NCBI RefSeq assembly: GCF_003053745.1
Contig: NZ_QAYE01000001.1
Span: 434,001 to 498,000, forward strand
Length of the DNA: 64,000 bases
DNA from: Sphingomonas faeni
Lineage (GTDB): Bacteria > Pseudomonadota > Alphaproteobacteria > Sphingomonadales > Sphingomonadaceae
Reading direction: 5' to 3'
Positions 17,545 through 25,302 of the stretch are shown one piece after another. Below the pieces are notes generated by a model. That model had not been told where the DNA came from, searched no databases, and saw nothing but the letters and a program-made list of their open reading frames with translations. Position 1 is the stretch's first letter. Each line of letters begins with the position of its first letter. The position numbers and the translations under genes were made by a program.

Positions 17545-18657
17545 TTAGACCGGTGGGGCTTCCAGTAGCCGAAGTACTTCCTCCGCAGCACGCGCCGCAC
17601 CACCGGCGACAGCCCCGAGCGACCGCCCAGCAAACTCCGCCTGAACCGTCACATACCCCGCATGTCGTAATGCCGAGCGATCCACCGCCGCCACCACATC
17701 CGCAACGTCGCCAACAACCTCCCCACAAGCCCACATCGCGTAATTCGAATCGCCCGCCCAAGCAGCCCCCCCCGCATTCAGAAACACGCAAGGCCGCGGC
17801 CGCATCAGGAACTCGATCACCTGGCTCGACGTATCGCCGAGATACACGTCCGCCACGCCGGTATAGCTCCCGTCAACCATCGCGAACCCGTCGATGTCGC
17901 AGTGCACATGCGCCAAGTTCCCGATCTCGCGCATCAATTCCGCCACCTCGGGCGCGCGCTCGACCAGTCGCTGGTGCGGCGCGAAGATCAGATTGTAGCG
18001 CCCGTCCGCGACGATGCGCCGCACCACCTCCGCCCCCCAGCGCCACCAGGACGAGCGATGCTGCTGCCAATGCGGCGTATACAGGACGACCGGCCGCGTA
18101 TCCGCGAACGGTGGCGCGGCGTGCGTGCGGTGCGTGAAGTCGGCCTTCACATACCCCGTCGCGACGAACCGATCGGGCGCGAACCCGCGGTCGAGATACG
18201 TCCGCCGCTCGAGTTCGCTCGGCACCAAGGTCAGCGCCGCCGCCCGCCGCCGCGGATCGTCGCGCGCACTCATCGAACCGACACCGTGCGAGGTCTTCAC
18301 GAACTTCGCGCGCATCGGAAACAGCCGCGGCAGCCACAGGCTCGTCTGCTCGGCGCAAACCACGACCGCCGCGCTGCGCAGATACGGCAGCAGCCGCAGC
18401 AGCATCGGTATCTTCGCCGGCAACACCGGATTGCGCCCGGTCCCATCGTCGGCAACCGCGCGAAACCCCGGTGCCCGCCGGATTCGAACGGTAGGGAAGG
18501 GCGCCGTCCACCGCGTCAGCAACGTCTCGTGCACCGACGTGCTCACCCAAAGCTCGATTGGCACGTCCGACCTCGCGGCGAGCGCCTCGACGATCGGATA
18601 CAGATGCGGGATCAGCAGCGTCTCGCCGAGAAACAGGAACGCGACCTTCCGCGTCAT
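17545..18657 (-). CDS. CDP-glycerol glycerophosphotransferase-like GT-B enzyme
   Basis: A 370-residue protein with the two-Rossmann layout of the TagB/TagF family. Key segments are VLYTPHWQQHRSSW near residue 185, IFAPHQRL, and VADVYLGDTSSQVIEFL near residue 270, where the D-T-S-S and Glu match the family's donor-binding site. It would add a glycerol-phosphate-like or similar unit to a lipid or glycan. Its ATG overlaps the stop of the upstream nucleotidyltransferase gene (ATGA at 18654-18657), so the donor-making and donor-using enzymes are co-translated. No signal peptide; probably membrane-peripheral. Confidence 0.75.
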   Translation of the reverse strand: MTRKVAFLFLGETLLIPHLYPIVEALAARSDVPIELWVSTSVHETLLTRWTAPFPTVRIRRAPGFRAVADDGTGRNPVLPAKIPMLLRLLPYLRSAAVVVCAEQTSLWLPRLFPMRAKFVKTSHGVGSMSARDDPRRRAAALTLVPSELERRTYLDRGFAPDRFVATGYVKADFTHRTHAAPPFADTRPVVLYTPHWQQHRSSWWRWGAEVVRRIVADGRYNLIFAPHQRLVERAPEVAELMREIGNLAHVHCDIDGFAMVDGSYTGVADVYLGDTSSQVIEFLMRPRPCVFLNAGGAAWAGDSNYAMWACGEVVGDVADVVAAVDRSALRHAGYVTVQAEFAGRSLGAVAGGAARAAEEVLRLLEAPPV

Positions 18658-19394
18658 GACCCCGAAGCGCCGCCCACAGGCGCGTCATGGTCATGCTGCC
18701 ACAGCGCGATGTCCTCGGGTCGGTCGATCTCCTGCCAGCGGACATTCCCTGCGACCCGCACCGCGCGGACGCCGACGGTCTCCGCAACGCGCCGGACGAC
18801 GGCGTGATGATAGGCGTGGATGCCATCCTCCTCGCCGATCACCGCGCGCAACGCCTCGACATACGCGCCGCCGCCGGTCGACATGATCAGCCCGAGCGAT
18901 CGATCGGTCGCCTGGTGCCCGACCAGATGCTTGCCGACCGCGACGACAGCGTCGCCATCCGCCTCGACCAGCATGTCGTCGAGCCCCGGCGTCACCAGCG
19001 GCTCGATGACCAGCTTCACGCCCGCCCCCTTATCGGCAAGCGCCGCGCGCAAAATCGCGGCATCGAACAGCGTGTCGCCGTTCATCAGCGCGAACGGCGC
19101 TTCCAGATATCCGCGTGCCGCCCAGACGCTACCGATGCTGTTGGCGATCGCCCAGAACGGGTTGAACACGAGTTCGGTGGGTACGCCATCGTCGCGCGCC
19201 GCCAGATGCGCCGCGACCTGGTCGATCCGGTAGCCGCCGACGATCACCGCCCCCTCGAACCCGGCGTCCGCCACCGCGTCGAGCTGATGATCGAGGATTG
19301 CGCGGCCACCGACCTGCACGAGGCATTTCGGCGTCGTCAGCGTCAACGGCAGCAGTCGCGATCCGTGACCGGCAGCAAGGATGATGGCCTTCAT
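18654..19394 (-). CDS. sugar-phosphate/choline-type nucleotidyltransferase
   Basis: A 246-residue nucleotidyltransferase of the glucose-1-phosphate thymidylyltransferase fold, closest in pattern to phosphocholine cytidylyltransferases (LicC-like). The nucleotide loop is MKAIILAAGHGSRLLPLT at the N-terminus, then KCLVQVGG with the conserved Lys, and LMNGDTLFD with the metal-binding Asp. ATG at 19394 is chosen because it begins the motif; the frame's 28-residue extension is not family-like. First gene of the cluster with the TagF-like transferase and, after a repeat, the CDP-alcohol phosphotransferase. Confidence 0.8.
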   Translation of the reverse strand: MKAIILAAGHGSRLLPLTLTTPKCLVQVGGRAILDHQLDAVADAGFEGAVIVGGYRIDQVAAHLAARDDGVPTELVFNPFWAIANSIGSVWAARGYLEAPFALMNGDTLFDAAILRAALADKGAGVKLVIEPLVTPGLDDMLVEADGDAVVAVGKHLVGHQATDRSLGLIMSTGGGAYVEALRAVIGEEDGIHAYHHAVVRRVAETVGVRAVRVAGNVRWQEIDRPEDIALWQHDHDAPVGGASGS

Positions 19395-19501
19395 GGCCGC
19401 GGACTTACGCACGAAGTGTGGCAGGAAAAAAGCTGCCATGTATCGCGCGATTATGCTGCACTGCAGCGGAACTCGCATGCCAACCTGGCCGTTGCGCTAA
19501 G

Positions 19502-20581
19502 ATGCGCATGTTCAGATCGCTCCACATACCCCCCGAATGGGTCTGGCTGGAGAGCGTCGCCGTCGTCTCGGCGGCCGTCCTCGTCGCGCTGGTCGCGCAT
19601 TGGCTGACGATGCGGATCGGCGGCCACGCCCAGCGTCGCTCGACCGCCAAGACCGACGGCCTAGTCCTCGCCCGCGTCCGCCGCCCGCTGCGCGCGGTGT
19701 TCGTCTCGGTCGCGGTCGCGTTCGTCTCGCGAATCCTGCCGATGGACAACGACATCGAGGATCTGTGGAAGCAGTTGCTCGGCTTCCTCGTCCCCGGATT
19801 GCTCGGCTGGCTCGCGGTCGCGGCGCTCCGCGCATTCCAGGACGTCATCGAGATCCGTGCCGACATCTCGGTCGAGGACAATCTCCGCGCCCGCCGGAAA
19901 CGCACGCGCGCGGCGATCCTCGGGCGGATAGGCACGTTCTTCATCATCTTCGTCAGCGTTTGCCTGATGTTGCTCAGCGTCCCCGGCATCCGCTCGATCG
20001 GCGTCACGCTGATGGCGTCGGCGGGTATCGCCGGCCTCGTCGTCGGTGCCGCCGCCCAGCCTGCGCTGAAGAACCTGATCGCCGGCGTGCAGATGGCGTT
20101 CACCGAGCCGATCCGGATCGACGACGTGCTGATCGTCGACGGCGAATGGGGGCGGGTCGAGCAGATCAACCTGACGTTCGTGGTCATCAAGATCTGGGAC
20201 GAACGCCGCCTTGTCGTGCCGGTGTCGAAGTTCCTCGAGCAGAGCTTCCAAAATTGGACGCGCGAGACGAGCCAGTTGATGGGGTCGGTGTTCTGGTATC
20301 TCGATCCGTCCGCGGACGTGCCGCGGCTGCGCGAGAAACTGGGCGAGATCGTTACCTCGAACCCACGCTGGGACAAGCGGTTCTACAACCTCCAAGTGAC
20401 CGACGTGAAGACCGACTGCATTGAGTTGCGCGGGCTGATGACGGCCAAGGATGCGGCGATCGCGTTCGATCTTCGCTGCGATGTCCGCGAGGCATTGCTG
20501 AAGTATATTCGCGAGGAAATGCCCGAAGCCATCCCACGCAACCGCCTGCTGATGGCGCCCGATCCGGTAGGCCGCCCCTAA
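19502..20581 (+). CDS. MscS-family mechanosensitive channel
   Basis: Inner-membrane channel protein of about 359 residues. Hydrophobic segments lie near residues 15-35, 60-80, 100-115, 155-175 and 180-205; the last is the pore helix region with GIAGLVVGAAAQPALKNLIAGVQMAFTEP, a good MscS match (A-G repeats, Q, KN). The following beta domain has IRIDDVLIVDGEWGRVEQI and the soluble vestibule continues to the C-terminus. It would release ions under membrane tension during osmotic downshock. ATG at 19502 or 19508; it is divergent from the nucleotidyltransferase gene, about 107 bases apart. A paired repeat lies directly downstream. Confidence 0.9.
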   Translation: MRMFRSLHIPPEWVWLESVAVVSAAVLVALVAHWLTMRIGGHAQRRSTAKTDGLVLARVRRPLRAVFVSVAVAFVSRILPMDNDIEDLWKQLLGFLVPGLLGWLAVAALRAFQDVIEIRADISVEDNLRARRKRTRAAILGRIGTFFIIFVSVCLMLLSVPGIRSIGVTLMASAGIAGLVVGAAAQPALKNLIAGVQMAFTEPIRIDDVLIVDGEWGRVEQINLTFVVIKIWDERRLVVPVSKFLEQSFQNWTRETSQLMGSVFWYLDPSADVPRLREKLGEIVTSNPRWDKRFYNLQVTDVKTDCIELRGLMTAKDAAIAFDLRCDVREALLKYIREEMPEAIPRNRLLMAPDPVGRP

Positions 20582-20584
20582 CTT

Positions 20585-20697
20585 CCCCCCTCCCTGGAAG
20601 GGTGGGGCCGGGGGTGGATCGGCTTCCGCACAGTCCCAGGTGTATTGGCTGAAACTGGCCGACCCACCCCCAACCCCTCCCTTCCAGGGAGGGGGGC
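20585..20697. repeat. paired palindromic repeat, CCCTCCCT/AGGGAGGG class
   Basis: Arms CCCCCCTCCCTGGAAGGG and its inverse CCCTTCCAGGGAGGGGGG lie about 80 bases apart, with inner GGGGGTGG and CCACCCCC also paired. It separates the convergent channel and otsA genes and could end transcription from both sides. No coding content. Confidence 0.8.
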
Positions 20698-20704
20698 AAG
20701 AAGG

Positions 20705-22093
20705 TCAGGCCTCGACGTGCTCCGGCACCGCTTCCAGCGCAGTGATGAACAGCTCGCACCACCACATCACGTCCTCCTTCCGAACGTTGTCGATCAGCTT
20801 CTCCCAGCGTTCCTTCCGCTCGGCCAGCGGCATCTTGAGCGCGCGGTCGATCGCGTCGGACATCTCCTCGGGGCTGTACGGATTGACGAGCACCGCGTCC
20901 TTCAGCTGCGTCGCCGCGCCTGCAAAGTGCGACAGCACGAGCACACCCGGATCCTCGGGGTCCTGCGCCGCGACATATTCCTTCGCGACCAGGTTCATCC
21001 CGTCGCGCAACGGCGTCACCAAGCCGACACGTGCCGCGCGGTAGATCCCCGCCAGCACGTCACGCGGGAAGCCCTGGTTGACGTAGCGGATCGGCGTCCA
21101 GTCGATGTCCGAATATTCGCCGTTGATCCGCCCCGACATCGAATCGAGGTTCGCGCGGATCTCCTGATACGTATCCACCTTCTCGCGGCTCGGCGGCGCG
21201 ATCTGGAGCATGTAGACCAGCCCACGCCGGTCCGGATGCGACCCGAGAAACCGCTCGTACCCAGCGAACCGCTCGGCGAGACCCTTCGAGTAATCGAGCC
21301 GGTCGACCCCGACGATCAGGCTGCGCCCGGTCGCGGACATGTACATCCGCTCTTTCGCGTGCCGCGCCGCGTCGCTGTTCGCCGACTTCTCGAAATCCGA
21401 CGTCTCGATCCCGATCGGCGTCGTGATCGCCTTGATCGTGCGATCGCCGACCGTCACCCAGCCATCCTCGCCGACCACGCCGTCGAGCTGGCTCGTCACG
21501 TAATGAAGGAAGCTGTCGAGCCAGTCCTGCGTCTGGAAGCCGATCACGTCGTACGCGAACATCGATTCGACCAGCGCGCGGTGGCTCGGCAGCGACAGCA
21601 GCATCGCCATCGGCGGCCACGGGATATGGAGGAAGAACCCGATCTTGTTCTCGACGCCGAGCTTGCGCAGTTCCTGCCCGAGCGGGACGTGATGGTAATC
21701 GTGGACCCAGACAAGGTCTTCCGGCTCGATCAACGGCAGCACCGTCTCCGCGAACCGCTTGTTCACGCGAGCATACCCGCTGGAGAAGTCGCGCTCGAAC
21801 TCGGTCAGGTCGATCCGGTAATGGAACAGCGGCCACAAGGTGCGGTTCGCATAGCCGTTATAATATTCGTCGAAATCCTGCTCTTCGAGGTCGATCGTCG
21901 CGGTGGTGACGCCCTTGCCCTGCTGGAAATTGATGTGGCCCGTGAAGGTCTCGGTGGTCGACCCCGACCAGCCGAACCACACGCCGCCTTTTTCGCGCAG
22001 CGCGGCGAGCAGTGCGACCGCGAGGCCGCCCTGGTTGCCGGAGGGTGCATCGACCGACTGGACGCGGTTCGAGATGACGACGAGGCGGCTCAT
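20705..22093 (-). CDS. otsA: alpha,alpha-trehalose-phosphate synthase
   Basis: Makes trehalose-6-phosphate from UDP-glucose and glucose-6-phosphate. Start is MSRLVVISNRVQS, the normal GT20 opening; GWSGSTTETF, VHDYHHVPLGQELR, FFLHIPWPP and VDRLDYSKGL are all family motifs. Length 462 residues is usual. ATG at 22093 overlaps the GH15 stop by 4 bases. The operon otsB-GH15-otsA thus carries both enzymes for trehalose synthesis plus a glycoside hydrolase that may degrade it; all are cytoplasmic by sequence. Confidence 0.95.
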   Translation of the reverse strand: MSRLVVISNRVQSVDAPSGNQGGLAVALLAALREKGGVWFGWSGSTTETFTGHINFQQGKGVTTATIDLEEQDFDEYYNGYANRTLWPLFHYRIDLTEFERDFSSGYARVNKRFAETVLPLIEPEDLVWVHDYHHVPLGQELRKLGVENKIGFFLHIPWPPMAMLLSLPSHRALVESMFAYDVIGFQTQDWLDSFLHYVTSQLDGVVGEDGWVTVGDRTIKAITTPIGIETSDFEKSANSDAARHAKERMYMSATGRSLIVGVDRLDYSKGLAERFAGYERFLGSHPDRRGLVYMLQIAPPSREKVDTYQEIRANLDSMSGRINGEYSDIDWTPIRYVNQGFPRDVLAGIYRAARVGLVTPLRDGMNLVAKEYVAAQDPEDPGVLVLSHFAGAATQLKDAVLVNPYSPEEMSDAIDRALKMPLAERKERWEKLIDNVRKEDVMWWCELFITALEAVPEHVEA

Positions 22094-23886
22094 CGGACGG
22101 CACTCCACGGCTTGCTGAGCAGGACCGCGCAGTTGATCAGCCCCACCAGCGAATAGGTTTGCGGATAATTGCCCCACAGCTCGCCGGTATTCGGGTCGAT
22201 ATCCTCCGACAGCAGCCCGGCCGGCGTCCGCCGCGCGACCATCTCGCAGAACAGCGCGCGGGCATCGGCGGTCCGGCCGGTCGCATGCAACGCCTCGATC
22301 AGCCAGAAGGTGCACACGTTGAACGCGGTGTGCGGCAAGCCGAAATCATCCTCGGTCGCATAGCGCAGCATGTGGCTACCACGCCGCAGCCCTTCCTCGA
22401 CCGCCTTCAACGTCGACTGGAAGCGCGGATCGTCGGGCGCGAAGAAGCGCAGGTCGAGCAGCTGGATCAGGCTAGCGTCGAGATCGTCGCCACCGAACGT
22501 CGCCGAGATACGCTGCGTATCCTCGCGCCACGCAGATTGCTCGATCGTTGTACGGATCGTGTTCGCGCGTTCCTCCCAGAACGTCCGGCGATCCTCGAGC
22601 CCCAGCACTTCGGCGGCGTTGGCAAGCCGGTCGCACGCCGCCCAGCACATCGCCGCCGAATAGGTGTGGACGTGCGCCTTGGTGCGCAGCTCCCACAGCC
22701 CCGCGTCGGGCTTGTCGTACGTCTCCCAAGCCCGGTCGCCGACGAGTTCGAGGCTCTTGAAATCCTCTTCGCTCGACATCCGGAACAGCCGCTTGTCGAA
22801 GAACGCCTGGACGTCGGACAGGATGATCTGGCCGTACGCGTCGTGCTGGATCTGCTCGTACGCCTGGTTGCCAACGCGCACCGGGCCCATCCCGCGATAG
22901 CCGGGCAGGTCGCTTTCGATCCGTTCGATCAACGTAGCCTCGCCACCGACTCCGTAGAGCGGCTGGACGTGGCCACCCTTCGACGCATCGACGATGTTGC
23001 GCAGATATTCGAGATAGCCTTCGAGCACGTCGAGCGCACCCAGCCGGTTGAGCGCCTGCACGGTATAATAGGCGTCGCGAATCCAGCAGTAGCGATAGTC
23101 CCAGTTGCGCTCCGACCCCTCATGCTCTGGGATCGAGGTGGTGAGCGCGGCGACGATCGCGCCGGTCTCCTCGTGCTGGCACAGCTTCAGCGTGATCGCC
23201 GCGCGGATGACGACGTCCTGCCACTCGACCGGCGTCGCGAGCCCGCGCACCCAGTGCCGCCACTCGTCCTTGGTCCGCGACAGCATCGCCTCGGCCGCCT
23301 CGTGCAGCACGCCCGCAAAACTCTCGTCGGGACCGAGGAACAGGTGCATCTGGCGTTCGAGCCGGAACCAGTTCTCGCCGACGATGTGCCCGACCGGCGC
23401 ATCGGTGGTCAGCCGCAGCGTCTGGTCGTCCATCAGGAAGCGGATGTGGTTCGACCCTTGCGTGTGCTCGGTCGGCTTCCCCCAGTTCGTCGCGACGCGC
23501 ATCCGAACGCGAATGCGCGGCGAGCCAGCCACCGGCTTGACGATCCGGACGAAGCTGGTCGGGCGATAGGTGCGCCCCTCGCGCACGAAGCGCGGGCAGA
23601 AATCGATCACCTCGACCGCGTTGCCGGCCTCGTCCTCGTGCCGGGTCACCAGGATCGGCGTGTTACGGATATAGGCCTGCGTCGTCTTCGCGCCGCCTTC
23701 GAGCTCGATCGCCCAGAACCCGGTCTTGGGCGCATCGCCACCGAGCAGCGCGCAGAACGCCGGGTCGCCGTCGACGCGGGGCACGCAGCCCCAGACGAAC
23801 GTGCCGGTCTTGTCGATTAGCGCGGAGACCTGGCAATTGCCAATCGGCCACAGGTTCATGTCGGCTTTTTGGGTAGGTGCGGTCAT
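22090..23886 (-). CDS. glycoside hydrolase family 15 (trehalase/glucoamylase-like)
   Basis: A 598-residue GH15 enzyme without a signal peptide. Recognisable parts are the opening LWPIGNCQVSALIDKTGTFVWGC, the signature RNWDYRYCWIRDAYYTVQAL near residue 260, and LLSEDIDPNTGELWGNYPQTYSL near residue 560 with the catalytic base Glu region. In bacteria many cytoplasmic GH15 proteins next to ots genes hydrolyse trehalose, so this may be a trehalase rather than a starch enzyme; this is inference from context. It overlaps both neighbours by 4 bases, so production is coupled to otsB and otsA. Confidence 0.85.
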   Translation of the reverse strand: MTAPTQKADMNLWPIGNCQVSALIDKTGTFVWGCVPRVDGDPAFCALLGGDAPKTGFWAIELEGGAKTTQAYIRNTPILVTRHEDEAGNAVEVIDFCPRFVREGRTYRPTSFVRIVKPVAGSPRIRVRMRVATNWGKPTEHTQGSNHIRFLMDDQTLRLTTDAPVGHIVGENWFRLERQMHLFLGPDESFAGVLHEAAEAMLSRTKDEWRHWVRGLATPVEWQDVVIRAAITLKLCQHEETGAIVAALTTSIPEHEGSERNWDYRYCWIRDAYYTVQALNRLGALDVLEGYLEYLRNIVDASKGGHVQPLYGVGGEATLIERIESDLPGYRGMGPVRVGNQAYEQIQHDAYGQIILSDVQAFFDKRLFRMSSEEDFKSLELVGDRAWETYDKPDAGLWELRTKAHVHTYSAAMCWAACDRLANAAEVLGLEDRRTFWEERANTIRTTIEQSAWREDTQRISATFGGDDLDASLIQLLDLRFFAPDDPRFQSTLKAVEEGLRRGSHMLRYATEDDFGLPHTAFNVCTFWLIEALHATGRTADARALFCEMVARRTPAGLLSEDIDPNTGELWGNYPQTYSLVGLINCAVLLSKPWSAVR

Positions 23887-24662
23887 CGTGTTTCCAACAT
23901 GGGTGTTTCCAATATGGCAGCAATCCAGTCGCGAAGTGCGGCAACGTCGCTCAGGCGGTAGGTGGCGGCGGTAGGCCGTTGCTCACCGATCAGCACGCCC
24001 GCCCCGCCGAGATCGCGCGCCGCCTCGAACCCGTCCTCGTCGGTGACGTCGTCGCCGAAGAAATACGGCACGCTGCCGACCATCGCGGGCGCCGCGATCA
24101 GGTCGCGGAGGGCTGCGCCCTTGTCGCCGGGGGTGCGCAGTTCGACCATCATCTTGCCGCGCTGGAGCGTGAGGCCATGGGTGAGGGCGAGGTCTTCGGC
24201 GAGGCGGACGGCGGCGGGTTCGAAGTCCGGCGCCATCCGGTAATGCAGCCCGGCGCCGAGGCTCTTGGCTTCGTAAACGAGGCCATTGGCGTCGGCGAAG
24301 TCGCGGAACGAGGCGGCGGCGGCTTCGAGCGAGGCGGGGCGTTCGGCCGCGACATGGCCGTCGTCGGGCGTGCGCGTCTCGGCCCCGTGGCTGCCCGCGA
24401 CCGCGAACAGGTGCGCGTGGCGTCCGAGCATAGCGTCGAGCTGCGCGATCGAGCGCCCGCTAATGATCGCGACGCGACCGGGAAAGCGCTCGGCGAGCGT
24501 ATCGAGCGTATCGAGCAGGATCTGGCTCACCACAACCGCATCCGGGGTCGCGGCAAGATCGACGAGCGTCCCATCGAAATCGAAGAACAGGCTCACGGCG
24601 TCGGGCACGGCAAGGGGCGGCGCGAGGACATCAGTCGCGGGCTGGCGTTCGGCTAGCATCAT
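23883..24662 (-). CDS. otsB: trehalose-phosphate phosphatase
   Basis: HAD-superfamily phosphatase that dephosphorylates trehalose-6-phosphate. Motif I is FFDFDGTLVDLAATPDAV (nucleophile Asp of DFDGT near residue 29), SGRSIAQLD follows, and motif IV is FGDDVTDEDGFEAA near residue 205. Length 259 residues fits the family. First gene of the coupled otsB-GH15-otsA operon. ATG at 24662 or the adjacent one at 24659 is the start. The upstream gap of about 640 bases is filled by paired repeats and must hold the promoter. Confidence 0.93.
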   Translation of the reverse strand: MMLAERQPATDVLAPPLAVPDAVSLFFDFDGTLVDLAATPDAVVVSQILLDTLDTLAERFPGRVAIISGRSIAQLDAMLGRHAHLFAVAGSHGAETRTPDDGHVAAERPASLEAAAASFRDFADANGLVYEAKSLGAGLHYRMAPDFEPAAVRLAEDLALTHGLTLQRGKMMVELRTPGDKGAALRDLIAAPAMVGSVPYFFGDDVTDEDGFEAARDLGGAGVLIGEQRPTAATYRLSDVAALRDWIAAILETPMLETR

Positions 24663-24781
24663 CCCTGAACCCCTAGCGCCACCGCTCCGTTCCGCTGCAC
24701 TGCAAAATTGGAACGGGTGCGGTTCGATTTTCGGGGTGGGGGCGGGGCGGATTGGGTGGGGCAGCGGAACTGCGCCTTCGT

Positions 24782-24860
24782 GTTCTCCCGCGAACGCGGG
24801 AGCCCAGGACCCAGCAGCGCAGCGCCCCTAACCCTGGCCCCCCGCCTCCGCGGGGGAACA
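24782..24860. repeat. paired palindromic repeat, CCCGCGAAxGCGGG class
   Basis: Arms TTCTCCCGCGAACGCGGGAG and the inverse CCCCCGCCTCCGCGGGGG, with inner CCCAGG/CCCTGG and a spacer of about 27 bases. First of three repeats packed in the 640-base gap between otsB and the efflux operon. Confidence 0.8.
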
Positions 24861-24896
24861 AGAAGGATGCGGACTCTGATTTTCCCATCGCATCCT

Positions 24897-25001
24897 ACCA
24901 CCCCGGCGAAGGCCGGGGCCCAGTTGGGGGACGGCAATGAAGCACGTTGCGCGCTATTACCTCAGACGTTCCAACTGGGCCCCGGCCTCCGCCGGGGTAG
25001 T
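24897..25001. repeat. paired palindromic repeat, CCGGCGAAGGCCGG class
   Basis: Arms CACCCCGGCGAAGGCCGGGG then CCCAGTTGGG, and the inverse CCAACTGGG then CCCCGGCCTCCGCCGGGG, around a spacer of about 42 bases. The arms are the same as those flanking the GIY-YIG gene at 54605. Confidence 0.85.
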
Positions 25002-25059
25002 GCTAAAGCGGGGAGGTGCTAAAGGATGCGCATCTCACTCCGTTTCAGGCCTGCAAACC

Positions 25060-25115
25060 TTGTTTCCCCGCTAAGGCGGGGATCCAGACTGGGCTCCCGC
25101 CTTCGCGGGAGAACA
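25060..25115. repeat. compact palindromic repeat with CCAGACTGG centre
   Basis: Arms TTTCCCCGCTAAGGCGGGGA and CTCCCGCCTTCGCGGGAG meet at CCAGACTGG with no spacer. The two arms differ in sequence class, so this copy looks mosaic. Confidence 0.8.
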
Positions 25116-25302
25116 AAGTAGCGGGGAGTGGTCCACGTTAAACAGCGCCTATACGTCCCATCGGGATAGCAGCCGAGCAAGTCCGCGGTGCCGGTGCTAG
25201 ATGAAGCCGCTCCCCCGCCAACCCTCCCGTCACCCCACCTGCGACACCTCGCGACACAAAACCGCTGGACTAGCCCCAGCCCCTTGGTCATGCCTGCCGT
25301 CC

